Shown here one piece after another: positions 9,985 through 21,371 of a DNA stretch of 34,804 bases (position 1 is its first letter; every line of letters starts with the position of its first letter). Source of the DNA: Gemmatimonadaceae bacterium. GTDB lineage: Bacteria; Gemmatimonadota; Gemmatimonadetes; Gemmatimonadales; Gemmatimonadaceae. Location: the NCBI GenBank assembly GCA_025927495.1, contig JAICLH010000011.1, forward strand, positions 1-34,804, in the 5' to 3' direction. The notes beneath the pieces were generated by a model. That model made no database searches. It was given only the letters and a program-made list of their open reading frames with translations, and was not told the origin of the DNA. A program made the translations under genes and the position numbers.

Positions 9985-11082
9985 ATGACCGCAGGTTCCA
10001 TCGTCACAGGCACGTTCCCCTCCGTTGGCGACGTCGGCGGACACTCCGTGGTCATGCACTATGGCCACATCGCCGGCGAGTACGCCTCGTTGCGCACGTC
10101 GGCGATGCTCATCGACCGCAGCGCCCGCGGCCGCGTCCGCATCGAGGGCGACAAAGCGGCCGAGCTCCTCACCGGCCTCGTGACTAACGACGTCATGGCC
10201 TTGCAGCCGGGCCACGGGCAGTACGCCGCCGCGCTCAACCCGAAGGGCAAGATCGTCGCCGATATCCGCATCTTCCGTTTCGACGATCATCTGCTCGTCG
10301 ACGCGCCCCCGCGTGCGCAGGCCGGCTGGCTCGCGCTCGTGCGCAAGTACATCAATCCGCGCCTTGCGCCGTATCACGACGCGTCCGGCACCGCGCGGGA
10401 TCTGGGCGTATTCGGCGTCCAATCGCGGCGCATCGTGTCCGAGATCTCGGGCCTAACGGGAGAATCGCTCGCCGCGCTTGCGCCGTACGGCCACGTGCGC
10501 GCCGTGCTCGACGCCGAGACGGCGATCGTCGTGGCGCGCGTCCCCGACCTCGAGCTCGAAGGATACGAGCTGTTCGTCCCCCAGACGGCGTTCGCGGCGC
10601 TCTGGCAGCGCGCGCTCGTCGCCGGTGCGATCCCCTCGGGTCTGCTCGCGTGGGAGATCGCGCGCATCGAAGCGGGCCACCCCGAATGGGGGCTCGACAT
10701 CGACGAGTCCACCATTCCGCAGGAAGCCAACTTCGACGAACTGCACGCGATTTCGTATACCAAGGGCTGCTACGTTGGGCAGGAAGTCGTGGCGCGCGTC
10801 CACTTCCGCGGCCACGTCAATCGGCATCTGCGCGGAATTCGCTGCGGCCATCACGAGCCGCCGCCCGAACACGCCGCACTGCTCGATGACGCCGGCAAAC
10901 AAGTCGGCGACGTGCGCACCAGCGCGCTCTCGCCGCGACTCGGCGCAATCGCGCTCGCTATGGTGCGCCGCGAAATCGCACCCGGCGCGGTGCTGCGCGT
11001 GCAGTGGCCCCCGCCCGCATCACCCGATCCGCGCAGCGAAGTACAAGCGGAATTGTTCGCGCTGCCGTTTCCGCTCGACTGA
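9985..11082 (+). CDS. ygfZ: Folate-binding YgfZ/GcvT-like protein; likely ATG 9985
   Basis: YgfZ signature YTKGCYVGQEVVARVHFRGHVNRHLRG; GcvT-like N-terminus LIDRSARGRVRIEGDKAAELLTGLVTNDV. Confidence 0.87.
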   Translation: MTAGSIVTGTFPSVGDVGGHSVVMHYGHIAGEYASLRTSAMLIDRSARGRVRIEGDKAAELLTGLVTNDVMALQPGHGQYAAALNPKGKIVADIRIFRFDDHLLVDAPPRAQAGWLALVRKYINPRLAPYHDASGTARDLGVFGVQSRRIVSEISGLTGESLAALAPYGHVRAVLDAETAIVVARVPDLELEGYELFVPQTAFAALWQRALVAGAIPSGLLAWEIARIEAGHPEWGLDIDESTIPQEANFDELHAISYTKGCYVGQEVVARVHFRGHVNRHLRGIRCGHHEPPPEHAALLDDAGKQVGDVRTSALSPRLGAIALAMVRREIAPGAVLRVQWPPPASPDPRSEVQAELFALPFPLD

Positions 11083-11111
11083 TCGTCGAACCGTGCGACG
11101 CCGCGACACAA

Positions 11112-11143
11112 AGAGGGGACGCAACCGTGGTTGCGTCCCCTCT
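11112..11143. terminator. Bidirectional intrinsic terminator between convergent ygfZ and the small lipoprotein gene
   Basis: Perfect 15-bp inverted repeat AGAGGGGACGCAACC-GT-GGTTGCGTCCCCTCT. Confidence 0.8.
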
Positions 11144-11182
11144 GTTGTGCCGCTTCGCTCGCCAATCGCGAGCGCACGCGCG

Positions 11183-11389
11183 TTAGTGCTTCGTCGTGTC
11201 CTTCTTCGTGGTGTCCATCTTCATCGAGCCCGTGTCGTGCTTCATGCCGGTATCCGTCGCGGCAGGAGCAGGTGCCGGAGCCATCGCCGGTGCGGCGGTG
11301 GTGTCCGACGACGTCGCGGGCGCGTTTTCCTTCGCTTTGCACGCTGCAAGCACGAGCGCAGCAGCAGCGAGGACGGCAAGGCGCTTCAT
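11183..11389 (-). CDS. Small Ala/Pro/Thr and Met/Lys-rich putative lipoprotein
   Basis: MKRLAVLAAAALVLAACKAKENAPATSS...: signal peptide with LAAC lipobox; low-complexity tail TGMKHDTGSMKMDTTKKDTTKH. Confidence 0.7.
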   Translation of the reverse strand: MKRLAVLAAAALVLAACKAKENAPATSSDTTAAPAMAPAPAPAATDTGMKHDTGSMKMDTTKKDTTKH

Positions 11390-11781
11390 TTACAGTCTCC
11401 TTGTGGGGGCCAGTGGCTGATCAACCTTCGTCCGAGCACGCGCGCTGCTATGCAAGGAACGAGCGGCAGTTATTCTACTCCCTGCGATCGGCCTGTCAAG
11501 GTTAGCCGAGTGACGTGTCCCGCGTCCAGCGTGCGTAGCGCCCCCATTTCGCGCACGCGGCCGAGCCACGGGACCACGCCATTCGACTGGCCGATTTATC
11601 GCTGCACGTCGTGGGCCACGGCGCCGATACACTACAGGTTTAACATTAGGCGTCTCAAACGCTTTGCCGCACACGTCAACCGCGTGCAACGCGCACGCGG
11701 AAATTCACGCCGTGCTCTGGCTCCCAACGCCGGCAATCGACATGTTGCAGAGTATTCCACCCGCGCACCACTCGTGAGGTC

Positions 11782-13878
11782 GTGACCGCTCCTGTCATGG
11801 TGCCATCCGGTTCGCACGTCGTGCGTGCCGCGTGCCCGCACGATTGCCCCGATACGTGTGCGATGCTCGTCACCGTCGAGAACGGACGCGCCACGCGTGT
11901 CGCCGGCGATCCCGAGCATCCATTCACGCAGGGATTCCTCTGCGCGAAAGTGAATCGCTACGTCGAGCGCACGTATCACGCCGACCGCCTTACGCAACCA
12001 CTCCGGCGCGTCGGCGCAAAGGGACGCGGGGCGTTCGAGCCGATCTCCTGGGACGATGCGCTCGACGAGATCGCCGCTCGCCTTACGGAAATCGCGCGAT
12101 CGGCGCATGGGCCGCAAGCGATTCTCCCGTATTCGTACGCCGGCACCATGGGCCTCGTGCAAGGCGCTTCGATGGATCGCCGGTTCTTCCATTTGCTCGG
12201 CGCGTCGAAGCTCGACCGCACCATCTGTTCGATGGCCGGCACCGTCGGCATGCGCATGACGGTCGGCGCGAACATCGGTGCCGACGCCGAAGGAATTCCG
12301 GACAGCGACCTGGTGCTGTTGTGGGGCACGAACACGCTCACCTCCAATCCGCATCTGTGGCCGTTCGTGCTCGAGGCGAAGCGCAAGGGCGCGCCGATCA
12401 TCGCCATCGACCCGCTGCGCACGCGCACCGCCCAACAGTGCGATGAATGGATTCCCATTCGCCCCGGCACCGATGCCGCGTTCGCGTTAGGACTCATGCA
12501 CGTGTTGTTCGCCGACGAACTCGTCGACCAGGACTACATGGAGCGATACACGCTCGGCGAAGCCGAGCTGCGCGCGCGCGCGGCGGAATATCCGCCCGAG
12601 CGCGTCGCCGGCATCACCGGTATCGCCGCATCGACCGTCGTCGATGTCGCCCGACGGTACGGCCGCGCGCGCGCCGCGTTCATTCGGGTGAACTACGGAT
12701 TGCAGCGACACGCCGGCGGCGGCATGGCGGTGCGCACCATCGCGTGCCTGCCCGCGATCACGGGCCACTGGCGGCGCGCCGGCGGCGGCGTGCAGCTCTC
12801 CACCAGCGCGAACTTCACGTTCGACCGCGCGACGGTGGAGCGACCCGATCTGTCGCCGCCCGTGCGCACCATCAACATGATCCGGTTAGGCGAGGCGCTC
12901 ACCCGCCCCGACGCCGGTGTCGGCGGCCCGCCGGTTCGCGCGCTCGTCGTCTACAATTCGAATCCGGCCGCCGTCGCTCCGGATCGCACCATGGTGCTCA
13001 CAGGGCTGGCGCGGTCCGACCTGTTCACGGTCGTCCTCGAGCACTTTCAAACCGACACCGCCGACTGGGCCGACATCGTCCTGCCGGCGACCACGCAGCT
13101 CGAGCACTGGGATCTGCACCTGTCGTACGGCCACCACTACGTCGCGCTCAATCAACCGGCCATTCCGCCGGTCGGTGATGCTAAGCCTAACAGCGAGATC
13201 TTCCGGCTGCTCGGCGCGCGCATGGGCCTCGACCATGCGGTGATGCGCGACGATGACCAGACGCTCATTCGCCAGGCGCTCGAGGGCGGCGGCCGCAACC
13301 TGAACGGGGTCACGTTCGAGGCGTTGCTCGAGCGCGGATGGATGCGGCTCGCGGTCCCGCGGCCGTACCTGCCGTTCGCCCACGGCGGATTCCTAACGCC
13401 GAGCGGCCGATGCGAGTTCGTGTCGGAGCGACTAGCCGACATGGGCCTCGATCCGCTGCCCACGTACACGCCGCCGTACGAGTCGCCCGAGCGCGCGCCG
13501 GAGCTCGCCCAACGATTCCCGCTCACGCTCATCTCGTCGCCCGCGCACCAGTTTCTCAACAGCACGTTCGTCAACGTGGACGTGCTGCGCCGCGCGGCGC
13601 GCGAGCCCGAGTTAGTCATCCACCCCGCGGACGCTGCGCCGCGCGACATCGTGCCCGGATCGCGCGTGCTCGTGCACAACGACCGCGGCGAGTTCCTCGC
13701 CATCGCGCGCGTCGAAGACGGCGTGCGCGAAGGAACCGTATGGGCACCGTCCATCTGGTGGGGCAAGTTCGCCGCCGACGGTCGCAACGCCAACCACACG
13801 ACGTCGCAACGCGAGACCGACCTCGGCCACGGCCCCGTCTTTTACGACAACCTCGTCGAGGTGACTCCCGCGGATTAG
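11782..13878 (+). CDS. Molybdopterin oxidoreductase family protein (DMSO reductase superfamily) with N-terminal 4Fe-4S site
   Basis: ACPHDCPDTCAMLVTVENGRATRVAGDPEHPFTQGFLCAKV; RRVGAKGRGAFEPISWDDALDEIA; VLLWGTNTLTSNPHLWPF; C-terminal molydop-binding region. Confidence 0.9.
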   Translation: MTAPVMVPSGSHVVRAACPHDCPDTCAMLVTVENGRATRVAGDPEHPFTQGFLCAKVNRYVERTYHADRLTQPLRRVGAKGRGAFEPISWDDALDEIAARLTEIARSAHGPQAILPYSYAGTMGLVQGASMDRRFFHLLGASKLDRTICSMAGTVGMRMTVGANIGADAEGIPDSDLVLLWGTNTLTSNPHLWPFVLEAKRKGAPIIAIDPLRTRTAQQCDEWIPIRPGTDAAFALGLMHVLFADELVDQDYMERYTLGEAELRARAAEYPPERVAGITGIAASTVVDVARRYGRARAAFIRVNYGLQRHAGGGMAVRTIACLPAITGHWRRAGGGVQLSTSANFTFDRATVERPDLSPPVRTINMIRLGEALTRPDAGVGGPPVRALVVYNSNPAAVAPDRTMVLTGLARSDLFTVVLEHFQTDTADWADIVLPATTQLEHWDLHLSYGHHYVALNQPAIPPVGDAKPNSEIFRLLGARMGLDHAVMRDDDQTLIRQALEGGGRNLNGVTFEALLERGWMRLAVPRPYLPFAHGGFLTPSGRCEFVSERLADMGLDPLPTYTPPYESPERAPELAQRFPLTLISSPAHQFLNSTFVNVDVLRRAAREPELVIHPADAAPRDIVPGSRVLVHNDRGEFLAIARVEDGVREGTVWAPSIWWGKFAADGRNANHTTSQRETDLGHGPVFYDNLVEVTPAD

Positions 13879-13991
13879 CGCAAACAGTCTCGCGGCGCGA
13901 CACCCCTGGCGGCGAGGGCTGCCCCGTGTGTACGCTGCACGATGAGCCGCGCCGCGATCCGGGGCGCTGCTCCATCGTCCGTCCCGAAGGC

Positions 13992-15476
13992 ATGGAGAAG
14001 GTTGTGTCGTCTCATCCCGAAACATTGGGCGCGCTCAAGCGCTCCACATATGCGTCGTCCCACTCCGTCGCGCGCTCCGTCAAAGAGGAAGTGCGCGACA
14101 ACCTGCTGCGCCGCCTGACCTCGCGCACACCTATCTTCGAGGGCGTGCTCGGCTACGACGACACCGTCGTGCCGCAAATCGTCAACGCGCTGCTGTCGCG
14201 TCACAATTTCATTTTGCTCGGCCTGCGCGGACAGGCGAAGTCGCGCATCCTCCGGTCGCTCGCCACGCTGCTCGATGAGGAGATGCCGATCGTCGCCGGC
14301 AGCGAAGTGAACGACAATCCGTTCGCTCCCATCTCGAAGTACGCGCGCGCGGTCATCGCCGAGCACGGCGACGACACACCGATCGCGTGGGTCGGCCGCG
14401 AAGAACGCTTCGTCGAAAAGCTGGCCACGCCGGATGTCACCATCGCCGATATCATAGGAGACGTCGATCCGATCAAGGCCGCTCGCGGCGGTCACATCTT
14501 GTCCGACGAGCTCACGATTCACTACGGCATGCTGCCGCGCGCGAATCGCGGCATCTTCGCCCTGAACGAGCTGCCCGATCTCGCGGGGAAGATTCAAGTC
14601 GGCTTGTTCAACATCATGCAGGAAGGCGACGTGCAGATCAAAGGCTACCCCGTCCGCCTGCAGCTCGATGTGTTGTTGTGCTTCACCGCGAACCCGGAGG
14701 ACTACACCGCGCGCGGGAAGATCATCACGCCGCTCAAGGACCGCATCGGGAGTGAGATTCTGACCCACTATCCCGAGGACATCGAGTTAGGCATGGCGAT
14801 CACGAAGCAGGAAGCGTGGACCAAGCGCGCCGGCCTCGCCGTGCGAGTGCCCGACTTCGTCGCCGAAGTGATCGAACGCATCGCCTTCGAGGCGCGGGGG
14901 GACAAACGCATCGACAAACGGTCCGGCGTCTCGCAGCGCATGCCGATCACCGTCCTCGAAAACGCCGTGTCTAACGCAGAGCGGCGCGCGCTCGCCATGG
15001 GTGAGTGCGAGGTCGTGCCGCGCATTACCGATGTCTACGCCGCGCTGCCGGCGATCACCGGCAAGATGGAATTGGAGTACGAGGGCGAATTGGTCGGCGG
15101 GCACGCCATCGCCGACGAGCTCATTCGCCGCGCTGCGGACGCCGCGTTCCAGGCCCGCGCCGGCGGCGTGAACACCGATGACATTGTGATGTGGTTCGAC
15201 CGCGGGAACGCGTTACAGGTCGGAGAGGACCTCGGTGCCTCCGCCATGGTGCGCGCATTCGAGCGCGTGCCGAGCATCGTGGAGCTCGTTCGTGAGACGG
15301 GCCTCGCCACGCCAGGCGATGACGGGGTCACCGCCGCGGCGTGCGAGCTCACGCTCGAGGCGCTCGTCGCCCGCAAGAAACTCTCACGCTCGGCCTCGGG
15401 TCACTACACCCGCGCGCAACCACCGGAGCGCCGGCGCCCGAATCAGGATCTGTTCGGCGGCGGGATGATGACGTGA
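13992..15476 (+). CDS. ChlI/MoxR-like AAA ATPase (magnesium-chelatase subunit I-like); likely ATG 13992
   Basis: FEGVLGYDDTVVPQIVNALLSRHNFILLGLRGQAKSRILRSLATLLDEEMPIVAG; GGHILSDELTIHYGMLPRANRGIFALNELPDLAGKIQVGLFNIMQEGDVQIKGYPVRLQLDVLLCFTANPEDYT. Confidence 0.9.
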   Translation: MEKVVSSHPETLGALKRSTYASSHSVARSVKEEVRDNLLRRLTSRTPIFEGVLGYDDTVVPQIVNALLSRHNFILLGLRGQAKSRILRSLATLLDEEMPIVAGSEVNDNPFAPISKYARAVIAEHGDDTPIAWVGREERFVEKLATPDVTIADIIGDVDPIKAARGGHILSDELTIHYGMLPRANRGIFALNELPDLAGKIQVGLFNIMQEGDVQIKGYPVRLQLDVLLCFTANPEDYTARGKIITPLKDRIGSEILTHYPEDIELGMAITKQEAWTKRAGLAVRVPDFVAEVIERIAFEARGDKRIDKRSGVSQRMPITVLENAVSNAERRALAMGECEVVPRITDVYAALPAITGKMELEYEGELVGGHAIADELIRRAADAAFQARAGGVNTDDIVMWFDRGNALQVGEDLGASAMVRAFERVPSIVELVRETGLATPGDDGVTAAACELTLEALVARKKLSRSASGHYTRAQPPERRRPNQDLFGGGMMT

Positions 15477-16012
15477 TCGATCGCGAGACGCCGGCACCCA
15501 CCGCGCGACGTGTTCGCGCGCCCCGCCGCGAGACGGGCACGGGGATCACCGTCCGCACCGCGTGCATGGCCGACCTGCCGCTCATCGTCGAGCTGCGCCT
15601 CGCGCTCCTCCGCGAGCACGGCGACAATCCGATCTACGAGCGCCTGCGTCCCGATGCCCCCGACCGCGCGCGTCGGCTGTTCGCTGCCCAACTGCGCTCT
15701 CCCGATGAAGTGATCTTCCTGGCGGACCTGGACGGCGATGTGTGCGGCATTTTGCGCTGCATTCAAACCGGCGGATTGCCGCTGCTCTTTCCGGCCACGC
15801 ACGGCTACATCTCGTCGGTGTACGTCGTCCCGCGGGTCCGCCGCCGGGGCGTGCTGCGCGCGCTGCTCGCGGCGGCGATCGACTGGTGCGAGGCACGCGG
15901 CCTCACCGAGCTCCGCCTGCACAACGCGTCCGACAACGCCGTCGCCAACGCCGCGTGGGACGCGCTCGGTTTCCGCGTGGTCGAGCATCTCCGCGTGCGG
16001 CGTCTCGCCTAA
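15473..16012 (+). CDS. GNAT family N-acetyltransferase; likely GTG 15473 (GTGA overlap with the AAA gene)
   Basis: ITVRTACMADLPLIVELRLALL; YISSVYVVPRVRRRGVLRALLAAAIDWCEARGLTELRLHNASDNAVANAAWDALGFRVVE. Confidence 0.88.
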   Translation: MIDRETPAPTARRVRAPRRETGTGITVRTACMADLPLIVELRLALLREHGDNPIYERLRPDAPDRARRLFAAQLRSPDEVIFLADLDGDVCGILRCIQTGGLPLLFPATHGYISSVYVVPRVRRRGVLRALLAAAIDWCEARGLTELRLHNASDNAVANAAWDALGFRVVEHLRVRRLA

Positions 16013-16033
16013 CCCGCACGTCCGGCACGCGCC

Positions 16034-16666
16034 ATGGCCATCATCACGGTGTCGCGCATGTACGGCTCCGGCGGCTCCGAGGTCGCCGAGCGCATCGCGC
16101 ACGAGCTCGGTTGGCAGCTGCTGGACAACGCGTTCGTCGACGAGGTCGCGACTCGGTTAGGCACCCCGGCGGCGGAGGTCGAAGCGCGCGAGGAGCGCGT
16201 GCCCTCGCTTGCCCAGCGGCTTGCCGCCACACTGGCGTTAGGCGCGCCCGAGATTCTGCCCGGCCCGGCCGACGCCGAGCTGCCGCCGAGCGAGGAGCGC
16301 CTCATCGAAGTCACCGAGCGCATCATCATGGAGGCGGCGAGCCGCGGCCACTCGGTCATGGTCGGCCGCGGCGCGCAATCCGTCCTCGCGTCGCGCCAGG
16401 ACGTCATCCACGTCTTCTGCTACGCGCCGCGCCCCGCGCTCGTCGCCCGCGCCGCCCGCCGTCTCGCCATCTCCGACAAAGAAGCCGAAAAGGTCGTCGA
16501 CGACACCAATCGCCAGCGCGAGCAGTACGTCCGCACGTACTGGAAGCGATCCTGGCGCGCCTACGAGAACTACCATCTCTGCCTCAACACGGACTGGCTC
16601 GGCGTCGACGGGGCGGCCAGTATCGTCATCCGGCTCGCGCGCGAGAAGTTCGCGGCTCCTGCCTGA
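16034..16666 (+). CDS. Cytidylate kinase-like family protein
   Basis: MAIITVSRMYGSGGSEVAERIAHELGWQLLDNAFVDEVATRLG; GHSVMVGRGAQSVLASRQDVIHVFCYAP; REQYVRTYWKRSWRAYENYHLCLNTDWLG. Confidence 0.85.
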   Translation: MAIITVSRMYGSGGSEVAERIAHELGWQLLDNAFVDEVATRLGTPAAEVEAREERVPSLAQRLAATLALGAPEILPGPADAELPPSEERLIEVTERIIMEAASRGHSVMVGRGAQSVLASRQDVIHVFCYAPRPALVARAARRLAISDKEAEKVVDDTNRQREQYVRTYWKRSWRAYENYHLCLNTDWLGVDGAASIVIRLAREKFAAPA

Positions 16667-16673
16667 CGCGCAG

Positions 16674-18053
16674 TCAGAGTGTCTTCACTTCGGGCCGCAG
16701 CCACAGCACCCAGCCCGCGAACGTGAGCAGCACGAGGGCACCAGCGCCGACCGCCACCGGTGTCCCGGCCACCTCGGCAACCGTCCCCGCGAGCAACGAC
16801 CCGATCGGCCCCAGCCCGACGAACACGAACGCGTACGCCGCCATCACGCGGCCCCGCAGGTGGTCCGGTGACAACGTCTGCAGCAGTCCGTTCGCCAGCG
16901 CGTTGTTCTGGATCATCGCGAATCCCACCAGCGCCAACAATGGTACCGAGAACCACAACGATCGTGTGAACGAAAACGCGAACAGAAACGCGCAAAAGGA
17001 CACCGACGCATACGCCAGCCACTGACCGCGCCGTGCGCGATGACCCATCATCGCCAACGACAACGCGCCGATCACGGCGCCGATGCCCACCGCCGCGAGC
17101 AGGGTTCCGTACGTCTGCGCGTTCCCGTGCAGCACGTCCTTCGCAAACACCGGCATCAGCACGAGAAACGGAATGCCAAACACCGAGTACACCGCCACGA
17201 GCATCATCAGGAGCGCGACCGGCCTCGTGCGCGTCATGAACTGCAGCCCTTCGAGTAACCCCGACATCGACGAACCACCCGCGCCCCGAGCCTTGGCCAG
17301 CGCACGCTCCCCGCTCGCGCTCACCCGAATCATCGACAGACCGATCAGCACGAGCAGAAAGCTCACGGAGTTGATCGCGAAACACCACGCCAGGCCTAAC
17401 CGATAGATCACGATCGCCGCCAGCGCCGGACCGATCACGCGCGCCACGTTGAATCCGCTCGAGTTCAGTGCGATCGCATCCACGACGTCCTCACGCCCAA
17501 CGAGCTCGATCATCAGGGATTGGCGGGCCGGGATGTCGAACGAGTTGATGGCGCCGGCAATCAGTGAGATCAGGGCCAGCCACGCGACCGTGATGTGCCC
17601 GGACCAGTCGAGCCACCACAGCACGGCCGATTGCAGGAGGAAGAGCGCCTGCGTGGTTTTCACGACCTTGAGCTTCGGACGCCGGTCCACCACGACGCCG
17701 GCATACAGCGTCAGTAGCAACACCGGGAGCGATCCCGCCGCCGACACGACGCCCACCATGAACGCGCTGTTCGTCAGCTGCAGCGCCAGCCAACCCGTGG
17801 CCACCGATTCCATCCACGTGCCGATGACCGACCCCGTCTGCCCCAACCAAAACAGACGGAAGTTGCGATGCACCATCAACACCCGGATCGGGTTCCGATA
17901 GCGCGGCACGGGTGCCACGCTGGACGGCGTCACCGATCGGCTACGTTGTTCCAGCGATGGCGGAGAAGGCGTCACCGAAACGCGAACGGCGCGTGAAGTG
18001 TTAGATATAGAGGAGCGAGCATCGCGCCGCGTCACCGTGCACGCGCGCGCCAC
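16674..18053 (-). CDS. MFS transporter (EntS/MFS_3-like exporter); true start may be internal
   Basis: NFRLFWLGQTGSVIGTWMESVATGWLALQLTNSAFMVGVVSAAGSLPVLLLTLYAGVVVDRRPKLKVV, then multiple hydrophobic helices. Confidence 0.9.
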   Translation of the reverse strand: MARACTVTRRDARSSISNTSRAVRVSVTPSPPSLEQRSRSVTPSSVAPVPRYRNPIRVLMVHRNFRLFWLGQTGSVIGTWMESVATGWLALQLTNSAFMVGVVSAAGSLPVLLLTLYAGVVVDRRPKLKVVKTTQALFLLQSAVLWWLDWSGHITVAWLALISLIAGAINSFDIPARQSLMIELVGREDVVDAIALNSSGFNVARVIGPALAAIVIYRLGLAWCFAINSVSFLLVLIGLSMIRVSASGERALAKARGAGGSSMSGLLEGLQFMTRTRPVALLMMLVAVYSVFGIPFLVLMPVFAKDVLHGNAQTYGTLLAAVGIGAVIGALSLAMMGHRARRGQWLAYASVSFCAFLFAFSFTRSLWFSVPLLALVGFAMIQNNALANGLLQTLSPDHLRGRVMAAYAFVFVGLGPIGSLLAGTVAEVAGTPVAVGAGALVLLTFAGWVLWLRPEVKTL

Positions 18054-18097
18054 GCGCGACGCTTGATCTTTCGCCCAACCGATGGCAAGGTGGCTGC

Positions 18098-19384
18098 ATG
18101 CGGTCGCACACGTATTCGAAGTTCAGTCCCGAGATGGCGGACGCCATCGACCTCCAATCGCTCCTCGACAAGCTCGCCGATTTCCTCCTGCAGTCAGGCT
18201 TCGCGGGCGGCAAGATGCAGCACCCGTATTGGGGCGAGTTCGGCGGAGACGCCGACCGCTCCATGGAAGCCCTGCGCGAGGCGATTCTCAATGCGTTGAT
18301 GGATAGCGGACAGTTTACACCGGAGATGCTCGACGCGCTGCGCGGCGACGCCGATGACGATGGAGAAAGCACCGCAAAGCTCGCCAAACTGCTGGATGAC
18401 ATCGTCCAGCGCCTCGTGCAGGAGGGCTATCTCAATCTCGAGGCGCCGCCGCAGATGCCGGCTGGCCACCAGGAGGTAACCGGTCCAGGTGGACTCGCTC
18501 GAGCTGCCGCCCGCGACGTGCAGTTCCAGCTCACCGAAAAAGGCATCGACTTCCTCGGCTTCAAAACGCTCCGGAGCCTACTGGGTTCGCTCGGCAAGTC
18601 GAGTTTCGGCAGCCACGATACGCCGTACCTCGCCACCGGTATCGAGGCCGACGCCGCGAGCCGCACCTACGAGTTCGGCGACACGATGAATCTCGACGTG
18701 AACGCCACGCTGCAGAACGCGCTCATTCGCAACGGCAACCTCGACGTCCCCATCGACCTCGACTACTCCGATTTGATGGTGCGTCAGGCAGAGTACCGCT
18801 CATCGTGCGCCACGGTACTCATGCTCGACACCTCGCACTCGATGATTCTCTACGGTGAGGATCGCTTCACGCCCGCCAAGAAGGTGGCGCTGGCGCTCAC
18901 CCACCTCATTCGCACGCAGTTCCCGGGCGACACCCTCCGCGTCGTGCTCTTCCACGACTCCGCGGAGGAGATTCCGCTCGCCCGGCTCGCGCATGCCCAG
19001 GTCGGCCCGTACCACACCAACACGGCCGAGGGACTCAAGCTCGCGCGGCGTATCCTGGTCTCGCAAAAGAAGGACATGCGCCAGATCGTCATGATCACGG
19101 ACGGCAAGCCGAGCGCGCTCACGATGCCTAACGGAACCATCTACAAGAATTCGATGGGTCTCGACGCCCTCGTGGCCGCGCAGACGCTCCGCGAAGTGGC
19201 CGACTGTCGTCGCTGCGGCATCATGATCAACACCTTCATGCTCGCCCGCGACCGGGCCCTCGTGGAGTTCGTGAAGCGGGTCGCGGCCATCAGCCGTGGC
19301 AAGGCCTATTTCACCAACACGATGACCCTCGGTCAGTTCATCCTCATGGACTTCCTCCGGAGGAAAACGCGCAAGGTTTCCTGA
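18098..19384 (+). CDS. VWA domain-containing protein (probable partner of a ChlI/MoxR AAA ATPase)
   Basis: [52 protein letters not shown] (MIDAS DTSHS, ITDG). Confidence 0.88.
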   Translation: MRSHTYSKFSPEMADAIDLQSLLDKLADFLLQSGFAGGKMQHPYWGEFGGDADRSMEALREAILNALMDSGQFTPEMLDALRGDADDDGESTAKLAKLLDDIVQRLVQEGYLNLEAPPQMPAGHQEVTGPGGLARAAARDVQFQLTEKGIDFLGFKTLRSLLGSLGKSSFGSHDTPYLATGIEADAASRTYEFGDTMNLDVNATLQNALIRNGNLDVPIDLDYSDLMVRQAEYRSSCATVLMLDTSHSMILYGEDRFTPAKKVALALTHLIRTQFPGDTLRVVLFHDSAEEIPLARLAHAQVGPYHTNTAEGLKLARRILVSQKKDMRQIVMITDGKPSALTMPNGTIYKNSMGLDALVAAQTLREVADCRRCGIMINTFMLARDRALVEFVKRVAAISRGKAYFTNTMTLGQFILMDFLRRKTRKVS

Positions 19385-19462
19385 CCGCGTTCGCCTGAGC
19401 GACGCGCGTTACATCGCGGGCACCGCAGCGTCCTTCGCGAGACTACCTTTGGCAGACGCCAC

Positions 19463-21355
<1,893 letters not shown>

Positions 21356-21371
21356 CGAAACGGCCCGCGCG

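Noticed and set aside
13338-13991. N-terminal 218-residue extension of the AAA ATPase ORF
   Set aside because: It overlaps the molybdopterin oxidoreductase gene in another frame, is Arg/Ala-rich shadow sequence, and the recognisable protein begins at ATG 13992
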